Positions 41,706 through 50,404 of a stretch of 64,000 nucleotides of DNA are shown piece after piece (position 1 is the first letter of the stretch; each line of letters opens with the position of its first letter). The translations under genes were made by a program, and so were the position numbers. The stretch is from positions 78,214 to 142,213 of the forward strand of contig WLNJ01000001.1 of assembly GCA_009699865.1 (NCBI GenBank). The letters are read 5' to 3'. The notes beneath the pieces were generated by a model that saw only the letters and a program-made list of their open reading frames with translations, had not been told where the DNA came from and did no database searches. Source of the stretch: Actinomycetota bacterium. Its GTDB lineage: Bacteria > Actinomycetota > Thermoleophilia > Solirubrobacterales > Solirubrobacteraceae.

Positions 41706-42862
41706 GAGGTCCGGGCGATAACTTCAGCCAAGTCCTTGTCGCCCCGCCCCGAAAGAATGAGCAGGTCTCGCTCCCCGGGATTGGCCATGGCCCACGCGAA
41801 CGCATGCGCGGTCTCGAGCGCGGGGATGATTCCCTCCAGCTCGGAAACTCTCCTGAACGCAGCAAGGGCGTCTGCGTCCGTAACGGCTACATATGTGGCT
41901 CTACCAGTCTCGCGCAGCCATGCGTGCTGGGGGCCGGAGCCGGGGTAGTCAAGCCCGGCGCTCACGCTGTGAGCCTCTGCGATCTGCCCCTCGTCGTTCT
42001 GCATGATCGCTGAGAGCGAACCGTGGAGAATCCCTGGCCTTCCACCAGCGGTAAGTGGTGCGCCATGCCTCCCTGAATCAAGTCCTTCTCCTGCTGCCTC
42101 AACACCAATTAGCTCAACCTCGGCGTCCTCCAGAAACGCTGCGAAGCCTCCAATCGCATTACTTCCTCCGCCTACACAGGCGATGACCCGCTTAGGTAAC
42201 TCGCCAGTCCGGTCAAGCATCTGGGCCCTAGCCTCGTCCGAGATAACCCGCTGAAGATCGCGAACAATTGCGGGAAATGGGGCTGGACCAACCGCCGAGC
42301 CGATGATGTAGTGGCTTGTCTCAACGCTTGCCACCCAGTCACGGATCGCCTCGCTGACAGCTTCCTTCAGAGTCTTAGCACCGGATTCAACGGGTGCCAC
42401 TGTTGCTCCGAGCAGGCGCATCCGCTCCACATTGGGCTGCTGCCTGCGAATGTCCTCTGCGCCCATGTAGACGACACACTCAAGGCCTAGTCGCGCGCAA
42501 GCAACAGCCGTAGCAACCCCATGCTGCCCGGCCCCAGTCTCCGCGATTATGCGACGTTTGCCCATCCGCTTGGCCAAAAGGGCCTGACCAAGAGCGTTGT
42601 TGATCTTGTGGGCGCCTGTGTGAAGGAGGTCCTCGCGCTTAAGCCAAAGCTCCCCACCGGTGAGCTCACTGAGCCGTTCGGCTCGATAAAGGGGTGTCGG
42701 ACGGCCGGCGAAGTCCCTCAACAAGATTCCAAGTTCAGCCTCATAGGCCGGGTCATTCCGCGCGGCAACCCACGCCTCTTCAAGCTCAACGAGGGCTGGC
42801 ATCAATGTCTCCGGCACATACCTGCCGCCAAAAGGGCCGAACCTGTGCTCAACCTCGGTCAC
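41702..42862 (-). CDS. trpB: Tryptophan synthase beta chain
   Basis: TrpB condenses indole with serine in a PLP-dependent reaction. At 386 residues it is of the TrpB1 type. The PLP lysine is in [17 protein letters not shown], the phosphate-binding loop is [10 protein letters not shown], the substrate loop is [13 protein letters not shown], and SGRGDKDL sits at the C-terminus. Residues 1-20 ([20 protein letters not shown]) match the usual start. It overlaps trpF at 42859-42862 and trpA at 41702-41705. Confidence 0.97.
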   Translation of the reverse strand: MTEVEHRFGPFGGRYVPETLMPALVELEEAWVAARNDPAYEAELGILLRDFAGRPTPLYRAERLSELTGGELWLKREDLLHTGAHKINNALGQALLAKRMGKRRIIAETGAGQHGVATAVACARLGLECVVYMGAEDIRRQQPNVERMRLLGATVAPVESGAKTLKEAVSEAIRDWVASVETSHYIIGSAVGPAPFPAIVRDLQRVISDEARAQMLDRTGELPKRVIACVGGGSNAIGGFAAFLEDAEVELIGVEAAGEGLDSGRHGAPLTAGGRPGILHGSLSAIMQNDEGQIAEAHSVSAGLDYPGSGPQHAWLRETGRATYVAVTDADALAAFRRVSELEGIIPALETAHAFAWAMANPGERDLLILSGRGDKDLAEVIARTS

Positions 42863-43590
42863 GATGCCTCCTCGGGCGCCGCAGCAGCTTCGTCAACCTC
42901 CAAGGGTGGACCATCTAGGCCACCGTCAAAGACTTCTTCCTCGGGAACAAAAGGATCCGTCGACCGAACAGCGTCCGCAAAGTCGCGCATGCGGACAGGG
43001 TCCTTAATCCCCGGCGCTGCTTCAGTCCCGCTGGCCACGTCTACAGCAAATGGGTGGGCCGCGCCAATGGCATCAATCACATTGTCCGCGCGCAAGCCGC
43101 CGGCGAGGATGAACGGCACCGGACCTTGGTGAGTTCCCGCGAACTCCCAAGGGAAGCTCTCCCCTGTGCCGCCTGGCATCTCGGGTACATGAGTGTCCAG
43201 CAGGTGGTAGGCAGTTGGGTAAATCCGAAGGTCGAGAACGTCTGCCGGACTCTTGACACGCGCGGCCTTGATCACGCCGCAGCCCGTTCGTCGAGAGATC
43301 TCGGAGCAGTAATCAGGGCCCTCATCTCCGTGGAGCTGGATCAGAGTCAACCCGACGAGATCGGCGATGCGCGCAACGCTGTCAAGGGTTGCGTTGTAGA
43401 AGACCCCTACTGACTCGGCTTTGCGCTTAACGAGGGTCGCGATCTCGAAAGCGTCATCGATCTCGCAGTGCCGCGGAGACTCCCGATGGAAAACCATTCC
43501 GACGGCCCACGCTTCCAGCTCAAGCGCGAGCTCGGCATCTTCAAGGCGGGTCATTCCGCAGAACTTGATTCTCGTCGGTTGTGTGCTCAC
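42859..43590 (-). CDS. trpF: Phosphoribosylanthranilate isomerase
   Basis: TrpF isomerises phosphoribosylanthranilate to CdRP. The frame is open to 43707, but the GTG at 43590 (243 residues, [15 protein letters not shown]) places the first strand correctly and avoids the hairpin at 43618. The barrel has [47 protein letters not shown], the phosphate site [11 protein letters not shown] and [15 protein letters not shown] dedicated TrpF is notable for an actinobacterium, as many Actinomycetes use PriA. The last about 35 residues are an unusual acidic tail ([13 protein letters not shown]...). It is separated from trpC by htrA. Confidence 0.95.
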   Translation of the reverse strand: MSTQPTRIKFCGMTRLEDAELALELEAWAVGMVFHRESPRHCEIDDAFEIATLVKRKAESVGVFYNATLDSVARIADLVGLTLIQLHGDEGPDYCSEISRRTGCGVIKAARVKSPADVLDLRIYPTAYHLLDTHVPEMPGGTGESFPWEFAGTHQGPVPFILAGGLRADNVIDAIGAAHPFAVDVASGTEAAPGIKDPVRMRDFADAVRSTDPFVPEEEVFDGGLDGPPLEVDEAAAAPEEAS

Positions 43591-43610
43591 GGGCTGGATG
43601 GTAGTCGCCA

Positions 43611-43650
43611 AAGCAAGAACGCCCCGCCCGCGGGATGCGGACGAGGCGTT
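43611..43650 (-). terminator. Candidate intrinsic terminator after htrA
   Basis: The stretch 43618-43650 folds into a 14-position stem (12 pairs, two mismatches) with a five-base loop; on the minus strand the stem is followed by a T-rich run (TTCTTGCTTT). It lies between the htrA stop and the trpF GTG, so it could separate trpFBA from the upstream trp genes. Confidence 0.55.
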
Positions 43651-43681
43651 GTCTGGCTTACTCGACGAGGGAGGAGTCCCG

Positions 43682-44851
43682 TCAGAGCTTGGCCGGCCGC
43701 ACCCCAAGCGTCACGTTCAGGGTGATGGTCTCCTTGCCTCGCCGGACCTTCATCGGGACCTTCGTCCCGGGCTTGTCTCCGGCAATAACTGCAGCAAGAT
43801 CGTCTGAAGTCCTGATCTCATGTCCTCCAGCGGCGATGATGATGTCCCCACCAACAAAGATCTGCTGACCCCCAGTGGTGCGCTGTCGACTCCCCCCGCG
43901 GATGCCAGCCGCAGCGGCCGGGCTCTTTGGAACCACCCGCTGGACAAGTGCCCCATAGCCCGAGGACAGGCGCAGGCTGGACAGTGACGCGTCAACTGTC
44001 GTGGACTCGACCCCAAGCCAGCCCCGTTCGACCCGGCGACCCTGAGACAGCGCTGGGAGGATTGACTTTGCTGTGTTGATCGGAACCGCAAAGCCGATGC
44101 CAACGTTGCCCGACGAGCCGGAGCCACCGGTCTCAATTTGGCTGTTGACACCAATAACTTCACCAGCCGTGTTTAGAAGCGGACCGCCGCTGTTGCCTGG
44201 ATTGATAGCTGCGTCGGTCTGGATCACATCACTGATCTGGAATCCGTTGGGTGCCGCAATCCGACGCTGCAGGGCGCTCACCACTCCCGTCGTCAGTGTC
44301 CGATCAAGGTTGAACGGGTTGCCAATAGCCAAGACTGGATCGCCCACCTGGACAGCACTCGAACTACCGAGAGTGAGTGGGTGCAAGTCGAGACCATCGG
44401 TGTTGACCTTCAGTAGCGCAAGGTCAGTGGAGGGATCCTTGCCAACAAGGGTTGCTGGGGCAGTCTTTTTGTCGTCGAATCCAACTCGGATCGCCGTCGC
44501 ACCATTGACGACGTGGTAGTTGGTGAGGATTAGGCCCTTCTTGTCAATAACAAAGCCAGACCCCGTGGCCTGCCCGGACTGCTGGCCGCCGAATCCAAAC
44601 TGATCTTGAGTCTGCTGAACGATGGTTGAGCTGATGAACACAACACCTGGCGCATCGCGTTTGTAGATCTCCCTTGCGCTCAGCGGGCTGCCACCATCAG
44701 CGGCAGGAACAGCACCACCTGAGCTAATGCCCGCGGAGCCGTAGACAGTGGTGGTCGTCGAACCGACTCCCAACACTCCGATAACGAGCGCGACTACGCC
44801 TCCACCTGCAACCCCGGCTAGTCCCATCGAAACTGCGTTCTGTTTGTTCAT
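43682..44851 (-). CDS. HtrA/DegP-like serine protease with PDZ domain
   Basis: This 389-residue stress protease (ATG at 44851) is anchored by one N-terminal helix (about 8-30) with the catalytic part outside the membrane. The triad is His113 (LTNYHVVNG), Asp143 (STDLALLKV) and Ser221 (INPGNSGGPL). A C-terminal PDZ domain (about 280-385) carries GYGALVQRVVPKSPAAAAGI and GGDIIIAAGGHEI. It trims or removes misfolded exported proteins. A second ATG at 44878 is open, but it lies before a hairpin that covers the start region (see 44851-44870). The gene interrupts the trp cluster between trpC and trpF. Confidence 0.94.
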   Translation of the reverse strand: MNKQNAVSMGLAGVAGGGVVALVIGVLGVGSTTTTVYGSAGISSGGAVPAADGGSPLSAREIYKRDAPGVVFISSTIVQQTQDQFGFGGQQSGQATGSGFVIDKKGLILTNYHVVNGATAIRVGFDDKKTAPATLVGKDPSTDLALLKVNTDGLDLHPLTLGSSSAVQVGDPVLAIGNPFNLDRTLTTGVVSALQRRIAAPNGFQISDVIQTDAAINPGNSGGPLLNTAGEVIGVNSQIETGGSGSSGNVGIGFAVPINTAKSILPALSQGRRVERGWLGVESTTVDASLSSLRLSSGYGALVQRVVPKSPAAAAGIRGGSRQRTTGGQQIFVGGDIIIAAGGHEIRTSDDLAAVIAGDKPGTKVPMKVRRGKETITLNVTLGVRPAKL

Positions 44852-44870
44852 GACCCGATCATGCGGGTCA
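44851..44870 (-). promoter_or_regulatory. Inverted repeat covering the htrA start region
   Basis: TGACCCG and CGGGTCA form a perfect 7-base stem around a six-base loop. The last base of the inner arm is the first base of the preferred htrA ATG. It could be an RNA hairpin hiding the start site, a protein-binding palindrome, or part of a trpC/htrA processing site. Confidence 0.5.
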
Positions 44871-44884
44871 TTCCTCAAGATTTC

Positions 44885-45664
44885 CTAAGTACGGTCGAGC
44901 AAGACCTTTACCGCATCAGCTATGTCAGTTGATCGCATCAGTGCCTCTCCAACAAGAACAGCGTCAACCCCCACGCGCTCGAGCTCGTGGAGCTCCTCGG
45001 CCGCCGAGATACCCGACTCAGAAACCACAGTCTTGCCGGCTGGAACATCGGCGAGAAGCTCAAACGTACGTTTCAAGTCAACGCTGAAGTCCTTCAGATT
45101 CCGGTTGTTGATCCCGATCAGCGTCGCTGCTGAACCGAGGGCCACCTCAAGCTCAGCCTCGTCGTGAACTTCGGTCAGTACATCGAGTCGGAGTGAGTGT
45201 GCTTCAGCCGCAAGCTCCGCAAGCTCTGACTCTTCGAGCGCCGCGACGATCAAGAGAATGGCATCGGCTCCAGCCTCCGCCGCCTCAAGCAGCTGGTAGC
45301 TCCCGACGATGAAGTCCTTTCGGAGGATTGGGAGATCGGTCAGTGACCGAGCGAGCCGGAGGTCGTCCAGCGAACCCCCGAAACCTTCCTCCTCAGTCAG
45401 GATGCTTAGGGCACTGGCTCCACCGGCTTCGTAGGCACTGATGACATCGCTCAGTTCTAGATCGGCTCTAATCACGCCTGCTGAGGGGCTTCTCCGCTTG
45501 TGTTCAGCAATCAGTGAGATCCCAGGATGCCCAAGCGTCTGGGCAAAATGACGCTCCGGGCGTGAGGTGTCGATCCGAGAGCGCAGGTCCGCCTCCGGGA
45601 TCACTGACATCCTGCGCGCGACTGCTGCACGTGTTGATTCGAGAATGGAATCGAGGCGACTCAT
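44885..45664 (-). CDS. trpC: Indole-3-glycerol-phosphate synthase
   Basis: TrpC closes the indole ring from CdRP. The 259-residue barrel has the signature SLIAEHKRRSPSAGVIR (catalytic Lys and substrate-binding region), LSILTEEEGFGGSLDDL, ILRKDFIVGSYQLLEA, IGINNRNLKDF, VSESGIS and VDAVLVGEALMRS. No PRAI domain is fused to it, consistent with the separate trpF. It follows trpD by six bases and is followed by htrA, with 33 bases between. Confidence 0.97.
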   Translation of the reverse strand: MSRLDSILESTRAAVARRMSVIPEADLRSRIDTSRPERHFAQTLGHPGISLIAEHKRRSPSAGVIRADLELSDVISAYEAGGASALSILTEEEGFGGSLDDLRLARSLTDLPILRKDFIVGSYQLLEAAEAGADAILLIVAALEESELAELAAEAHSLRLDVLTEVHDEAELEVALGSAATLIGINNRNLKDFSVDLKRTFELLADVPAGKTVVSESGISAAEELHELERVGVDAVLVGEALMRSTDIADAVKVLLDRT

Positions 45665-45670
45665 AGGAAG

Positions 45671-46696
45671 CTACACAGAGGCAAGCTGGTCAACGACAGC
45701 TTGGGCGGCACCAGAATCGATGGCCTGTTCTGCTGTGCGTACGCAGGCGGCGAAGTCTTGTGAGTCGCCAGCAGCAAGTATTGCGGCGGCAGCGTTCACA
45801 ACGGCCAGATCTCTTGTTGGGCCCAACTCACCGGACAGAATCGCCCGGGTGATCCGAGCGTTGTCAGCAGGGCCACCCCCGGCCACATCGTCTGGATTAG
45901 CAACCGCAATGCCATAGTCCTGCGGGTCGAGGGTCCAATGTGTGATCTTGCCCTCGCGAACCTCAACAACCCCAGTTGGGGCCGACGTACTGATCTCGTC
46001 AAGACCGTCATGGCTGGAAAGAACAAGGGCGCGAACGGCACCCAGCTCGGCCAAGGCACCGGCAACTACATCAACGGTTGACGGGTCACTAACCCCAACA
46101 ACTTGACGGTCGGCCCCCGCAGGATTGGTCAGCGGTCCCAGCAGATTGAATGCGGTCCTCGTCCCCAGCGCCTTCCTGACTGGAACAACATGCTTGGTCG
46201 CCGCATGGTGGGCCGGAGCGAACATGAATCCAAACCCGATGGAATCAACATCAGACGCAATCTGCTCCGGAGAGCGATCAATGGGAATCCCAAGTGCCTC
46301 AAGCAAGTCTGCTGACCCAGATAGTCCTGTGGCTGATCGGTTTCCATGCTTGGCAATGCCGATGCCGGCTCCTGCAGCAATAAGGGCGGCGGTCGTGGAC
46401 ACGTTGAATGTTCTGCGCCCACCCCCAGTGCCTGCTGTGTCAACAAGATCACCACGAGTTGGCCTTACTGGCGTCGCAAGTGACCGCATTGCTGCCGCGA
46501 GGCCCGCCAGTTCCGATGCGGTCTCGCCCTTAGCTCTGAGCGCAATCAGAAACCCAGCCGTTAGCACCTCAGAAACGCGTCCCTCCATGATCTCAAGAAG
46601 CACCGCCTCGGCGTCACTAGCTGAGAGATCGTCTCCAGCGCAGAGAGATTCGACAGCCTTGATCAGTATTTCGTTGGGGACTTGCTCGTCAGTCAT
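45671..46696 (-). CDS. trpD: Anthranilate phosphoribosyltransferase
   Basis: TrpD couples anthranilate to PRPP. The ATG at 46696 (341 residues) overlaps the trpG stop (ATGA); an open frame to 46750 is ignored as it overlaps trpG deeply. The family landmarks are DTAGTGGGRRTFNVSTTAAL (PRPP loop; the usual second Asp of GTGGD is replaced by GGRR), IAKHGNRSATG (anthranilate site), FMFAPAHHAA, GPLTNPAG and the metal-binding Asp-Glu in SSHDGLDEIS. The order trpE-G-D-C fits a single transcript. Confidence 0.96.
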   Translation of the reverse strand: MTDEQVPNEILIKAVESLCAGDDLSASDAEAVLLEIMEGRVSEVLTAGFLIALRAKGETASELAGLAAAMRSLATPVRPTRGDLVDTAGTGGGRRTFNVSTTAALIAAGAGIGIAKHGNRSATGLSGSADLLEALGIPIDRSPEQIASDVDSIGFGFMFAPAHHAATKHVVPVRKALGTRTAFNLLGPLTNPAGADRQVVGVSDPSTVDVVAGALAELGAVRALVLSSHDGLDEISTSAPTGVVEVREGKITHWTLDPQDYGIAVANPDDVAGGGPADNARITRAILSGELGPTRDLAVVNAAAAILAAGDSQDFAACVRTAEQAIDSGAAQAVVDQLASV

Positions 46697-47283
46697 TGCT
46701 CTAGAGCATCGCTGCTGGCAAGGAAGTTCGCAACCAGTGCGTGTCCGCACTCAGTCAGAATCGACTCGGGGTGGAACTGCACCCCTTCAGCTGGGAGTGT
46801 TGGGTGCCTAAGTCCCATCACCACTCCTTCAGAGCTCCTGGCGACAACCTCGAGCTCGCCCGTTGAGTCAGGTTTAACGACAAGCGAGTGGTAACGCCCG
46901 ACCGTCAGCGGTGAGGGAAGCCCGAGATAAACGCCCTTCCCATCGTGCTCAATAACTCCGGTCTTGCCATGCACAGGCTCCCCCGTGATGACAGTGCCGC
47001 CAAAAGCCTGAGCCATTGCCTGATGCCCAAGGCACACGCCAAGTGTCGGAATGCCCGCCTCCGGGAAGGCGCGGACACAGTCCAAGGTGATCCCAGCCTC
47101 ATTAGGCGTGCACGGGCCAGGCGATACAACAAGTCGGTCGTAGCCACGCGCGACTAGCTCGGCGGCTTCAGCCTTGTCATTGCGAACCACGTCAACCTCA
47201 GCACCAAGCTCGCCCAAGTATTGGACGAGGTTCCAAGTGAATGAGTCGTAGTTGTCAAGTACAAGAACGCGCATCAGCTTCAT
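46693..47283 (-). CDS. trpG: Anthranilate synthase component II (glutamine amidotransferase)
   Basis: TrpG supplies ammonia to TrpE by hydrolysing glutamine. The third of several clustered ATGs (47283, 196 residues) overlaps the trpE stop as ATGA and is chosen. The class I amidotransferase triad is visible: the nucleophile Cys in LGVCLGHQAMAQAFGG, and His and Glu in GVQFHPESILTEC. VLVLDNYDSFTWNLVQYL starts the domain. It may also serve as PabA for folate synthesis if no second copy exists; the window cannot show that. Confidence 0.97.
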   Translation of the reverse strand: MKLMRVLVLDNYDSFTWNLVQYLGELGAEVDVVRNDKAEAAELVARGYDRLVVSPGPCTPNEAGITLDCVRAFPEAGIPTLGVCLGHQAMAQAFGGTVITGEPVHGKTGVIEHDGKGVYLGLPSPLTVGRYHSLVVKPDSTGELEVVARSSEGVVMGLRHPTLPAEGVQFHPESILTECGHALVANFLASSDALEQ

Positions 47284-48740
47284 GCCCAATCAGGCCTGGT
47301 CGACGCCATCTCAACCGCACGCATGACGGCCTTGGCCTTATTGACGGACTCAGTCAGTTCATTCTCAGGAAGGGCGTCGGCAACCGTGCCGCCACCAGCC
47401 TGGATGTGGGCCTTGCCGTCCTTCACTACAACGGTCCTGATGTGGATGCAGACATCTAGATCCCCGGTGTATGAGAGCCATCCGATTGCGCCCCCGTAGC
47501 CCCCGCGCTTGACTGTCTCAACCTCATCGATAATTTCCATTGCCCGAACCTTTGGCGCCCCTGAGAGCGTGCCGGCTGGAAGCACAGCGCGGAGTGCGTC
47601 AATAGCCGAGACGTCATCCCTCAACTCGCCTCCAACTGAGCTGACGATGTGCATCACATGGGAGTACATCTCTACTGCCATCAGCTCTTCAACTTCAACG
47701 CTTCCGTACTTCGAGACGCGGCCCAGATCGTTGCGACCAAGGTCGACAAGCATCACGTGCTCTGCCCGCTCCTTCTCATCTGCAAGTAGCTCTTCTGAGA
47801 GAAGGCGGTCCTCCTCGGCGTTCTCGCCCCGCGGCCGCGTACCAGCAATCGGCTTCGTCGACACTCGGCTACCGGTCACCGTGAGGAGTGGCTCTGGGCT
47901 CGCTCCGGCTACCTCGAAGTCTCCAAAGTCAAGGAAGTACATATATGGGCTTGGATTAACTGCCCTAAGTCCCCGGTAGATGGCAAAGGCAGAAAGGTTG
48001 GTTTCAGCACTCCACCTCTGGGATGGAACAACCTGGAACGCATCCCCGGCTCGGATGTATTCGATGATCCGGGAAACACGGGACTTGAACTCATCCGGAG
48101 TTGTGTTTGAAACGAACTCAGGAGCTGTCACCGGGTCGCCCGTCGTCGCAGGAGGGACTGGCCCTTGAAGCCGTTCGCGGATGCTCGTAATTGTCTCAAC
48201 AGCCCGATCCCACCCAGCTCCTGCATCACCCTCGGCTGAATGGATCAGCGAGAAGACAATCAACCGGTTCTGAAGGTGATCAAAAACCACCATGGCATCA
48301 GTCATCATCAGGGCTAGGTCGGGCAGTCCGACCGGATCAGGATTTGGCTCGCCCAGTGGCTCAACTGTTCTAACCAAGTCGTAACCGAACATCCCAACTG
48401 CTCCGCCAGCAAAGGGAGGCATTCCTTCTACTGGGGCGAGCTCACCCTCCCCTGTGGCGGATGCGGCGAGGTCAAACGGGTCCCCCTCGTCGCCCAACGA
48501 CCAACGGATGACACTCTTGGGCTGGTAGCCGATGAACGAGTAGCGCCCAACGCGCTGACCCTGCTCTGCGGACTCCAGTAGGAATGAAGGCTCGTCACCC
48601 CGGAGCTTGAGATAGGCGGAAACGGGTGTTTCTGTGTCCTCAACAATCGAATGGACCACGGGGACTAGGCCGTACTGCGCAGCCAGCGCTATTGCCTCAT
48701 CCCGTGTTGGCGTGACCTCTTGCCCAATCCCAGAGGTCAT
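47280..48740 (-). CDS. trpE: Anthranilate synthase component I
   Basis: TrpE makes anthranilate from chorismate. The ATG at 48740 (486 residues, MTSGIGQEVTPTRDEA) starts one base after hisIE. The N-terminal part has the tryptophan-binding feedback motif in FLLESAEQGQRVGRYSFIG. The C-terminal chorismate-binding part has VVPSQRWS, KPIAGTRPRGENAEED, the metal-site HVMLVDLGRNDLGRVS, LPAGTLSGAPKVRAMEIIDE and GYGGAIGWL. Feedback inhibition by tryptophan is thus expected. It is followed by trpG with a four-base overlap. Confidence 0.97.
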   Translation of the reverse strand: MTSGIGQEVTPTRDEAIALAAQYGLVPVVHSIVEDTETPVSAYLKLRGDEPSFLLESAEQGQRVGRYSFIGYQPKSVIRWSLGDEGDPFDLAASATGEGELAPVEGMPPFAGGAVGMFGYDLVRTVEPLGEPNPDPVGLPDLALMMTDAMVVFDHLQNRLIVFSLIHSAEGDAGAGWDRAVETITSIRERLQGPVPPATTGDPVTAPEFVSNTTPDEFKSRVSRIIEYIRAGDAFQVVPSQRWSAETNLSAFAIYRGLRAVNPSPYMYFLDFGDFEVAGASPEPLLTVTGSRVSTKPIAGTRPRGENAEEDRLLSEELLADEKERAEHVMLVDLGRNDLGRVSKYGSVEVEELMAVEMYSHVMHIVSSVGGELRDDVSAIDALRAVLPAGTLSGAPKVRAMEIIDEVETVKRGGYGGAIGWLSYTGDLDVCIHIRTVVVKDGKAHIQAGGGTVADALPENELTESVNKAKAVMRAVEMASTRPDWA

Positions 48741-48741
48741 G

Positions 48742-49380
48742 TCAGGCACCCCGACGCGATGCGAGGACTCGCGCAACATCCGCAAAGTCAAGGCCCCGGG
48801 TCTTCAGCAGCACAAGCAGGTGGTAGAGCAGGTCTGCGGCCTCTTCGGCACAGCGTTCGTCAGTCTCCTCACGCACTGCGCGAACAACCTCTTCAGCCTC
48901 CTCCTCAACCTTCTCGCCAGCAAGACTCGGGTCAGCAAGGAGCTTCGCGGTCCAGGACGAATCCTGATCGCCAGCGATCAGACGTTCAGAGATCGTCCGT
49001 TCTAGACCAGGCAGCACTTCGTGAATCGCGGGACTGTCCGGCTCGCCATCCTGGAAACAGCTCCGAGCGCCCGTATGGCACGAGGGACCAGCAGGGTCAA
49101 CCAGCGCGACAAGAGTGTCGCCATCGCAGTCAAGCCGTAGCTCGGTGACCGCGAGGGTATTTCCAGAGGTTGCCCCCTTGTGCCAGATTTCGCCGCGGGA
49201 TCGACTCCAAAAGTGAAGATCCCCAGTCGATTCAGTCAAGTCAAAGGCCTCACGGTTCATCCATGCGACCATCAGCACCTCGCCGGTCGCCTGGTCCTGC
49301 GCGACACACGGCACCAGTCCTTGGTCGTCAAAGCGGATGTTGTCAGCGTTAGCCACAGCCCGAGCGATCGTAGCCGCCAA
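48742..49380 (-). CDS. hisIE: Bifunctional PR-AMP cyclohydrolase / PR-ATP pyrophosphatase
   Basis: This 212-residue fusion does steps two and three of histidine synthesis. The HisI part (about 1-115) has [30 protein letters not shown] and the zinc-binding [12 protein letters not shown] and CHTGARSCF. The HisE part (about 120-208) has the metal-binding helix pair [11 protein letters not shown] and [14 protein letters not shown]. In many actinobacteria hisI and hisE are separate, so the fusion is informative. It leads the trp cluster, one base before trpE, which could link histidine and tryptophan synthesis (both draw on PRPP). Confidence 0.96.
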   Translation of the reverse strand: MAATIARAVANADNIRFDDQGLVPCVAQDQATGEVLMVAWMNREAFDLTESTGDLHFWSRSRGEIWHKGATSGNTLAVTELRLDCDGDTLVALVDPAGPSCHTGARSCFQDGEPDSPAIHEVLPGLERTISERLIAGDQDSSWTAKLLADPSLAGEKVEEEAEEVVRAVREETDERCAEEAADLLYHLLVLLKTRGLDFADVARVLASRRGA

Positions 49381-49454
49381 TGACCACTAAAGCCCTGCCC
49401 GGCAAGCTCTGTGCGTCAGGTTCGCCTCAGGTCCCCGCCAGACTGACTGCTCTG

Positions 49455-50381
49455 TCAGCCGCGTTTGAGGCCGGCCGCAACAGCCACGAACCGCTCTCGC
49501 ACTGAAAGGCCCGCTGCGACGCTGACGGCATCGAATCCGTTCCCCTCAACCCGATCAAGCGTCCGTTCGTAGACCGAACACGCAAGCCGGATGCCGCGCC
49601 GGACCCTCGGAGACACTGATTGGGCAGCAAGGTCACCATCCGAAAATAGCTCCCGAGCGCGGATGACTTGCCGTTCAATCACGCTCCTCAACTCAGCCGA
49701 CGCCGTTGGGGAGGTGCCACCAAGCTCGATGCGGTCAACTCCCCCGGCGTCCAGCTCATCAGCAGGAAGGTAGACACGGCCGAGCCTGTAATCCTCTGGG
49801 ATATCCCTGATGAAGTTAGTCAGCTGAAAAGCCAGTCCCAGCCGCGCGAAGCTCTCATGGGCCTCACTGGCCCCAAGAAGCGGCGCCATCAGCCGGCCAA
49901 CTGTCCCAGCCGAACCGTTCATGTAGGAAAGCAAGTCATCCCAGTCCGCAATCGAGACCGGCCCCACATCCCTTCGCATCGAGTCTAGGTACGCCTCAAG
50001 CTCGTCAAGCGGGAGGTTGTGGCGGGCTGCCGCGTCAACCAAGGCGTTGACAGGTCCGATAGAAGACTCGATTCCCTCTCGCGCTTGGGCCAGTTCGGTC
50101 GCTAGCCGATCCAGGCCTGCCAGGCGCTCACTTGCATCACTCAAGCGTGACGGCCCGTCCACCAGCTCATCAGCGGTGCGAACAAACCCATAGACCGCCC
50201 GCACGGCCGGCCTTATCTCAGCGGGAAGCCTGCCCGTAGCAAGCCAAAAAGTGGGGTCATGCCGGCGCTGCATGCGGGCACACTGGGCATACGCTCTGCG
50301 GAGACTGGTCGCCTGTTCACCCGGTCCGCGCACGGTCGCTCGCTCCATCAAGTTCTCGTCCTCTGTGGTCGCCTCCTCCAT
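49455..50381 (-). CDS. Phytoene/squalene synthase family protein
   Basis: This 308-residue trans-isoprenyl transferase joins two prenyl diphosphates head to head. The two aspartate-rich metal sites are present: DELVD (71-75) and NFIRDIPEDYRLGRVYLP (189-206, Asp193/Asp197). The basic residue pattern near RLMAPLL is also normal. The sequence fits both phytoene synthase (CrtB) and the HpnC/HpnD hydroxysqualene synthases. Without partner genes here (crtI, hpnE, shc) the product cannot be named. It is divergent from the ArsA-like gene, 23 bases away, and follows no operon mates on its strand. Confidence 0.88.
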   Translation of the reverse strand: MEEATTEDENLMERATVRGPGEQATSLRRAYAQCARMQRRHDPTFWLATGRLPAEIRPAVRAVYGFVRTADELVDGPSRLSDASERLAGLDRLATELAQAREGIESSIGPVNALVDAAARHNLPLDELEAYLDSMRRDVGPVSIADWDDLLSYMNGSAGTVGRLMAPLLGASEAHESFARLGLAFQLTNFIRDIPEDYRLGRVYLPADELDAGGVDRIELGGTSPTASAELRSVIERQVIRARELFSDGDLAAQSVSPRVRRGIRLACSVYERTLDRVEGNGFDAVSVAAGLSVRERFVAVAAGLKRG

Positions 50382-50404
50382 CAGGTGTCATAGTCGCACA
50401 AGAA

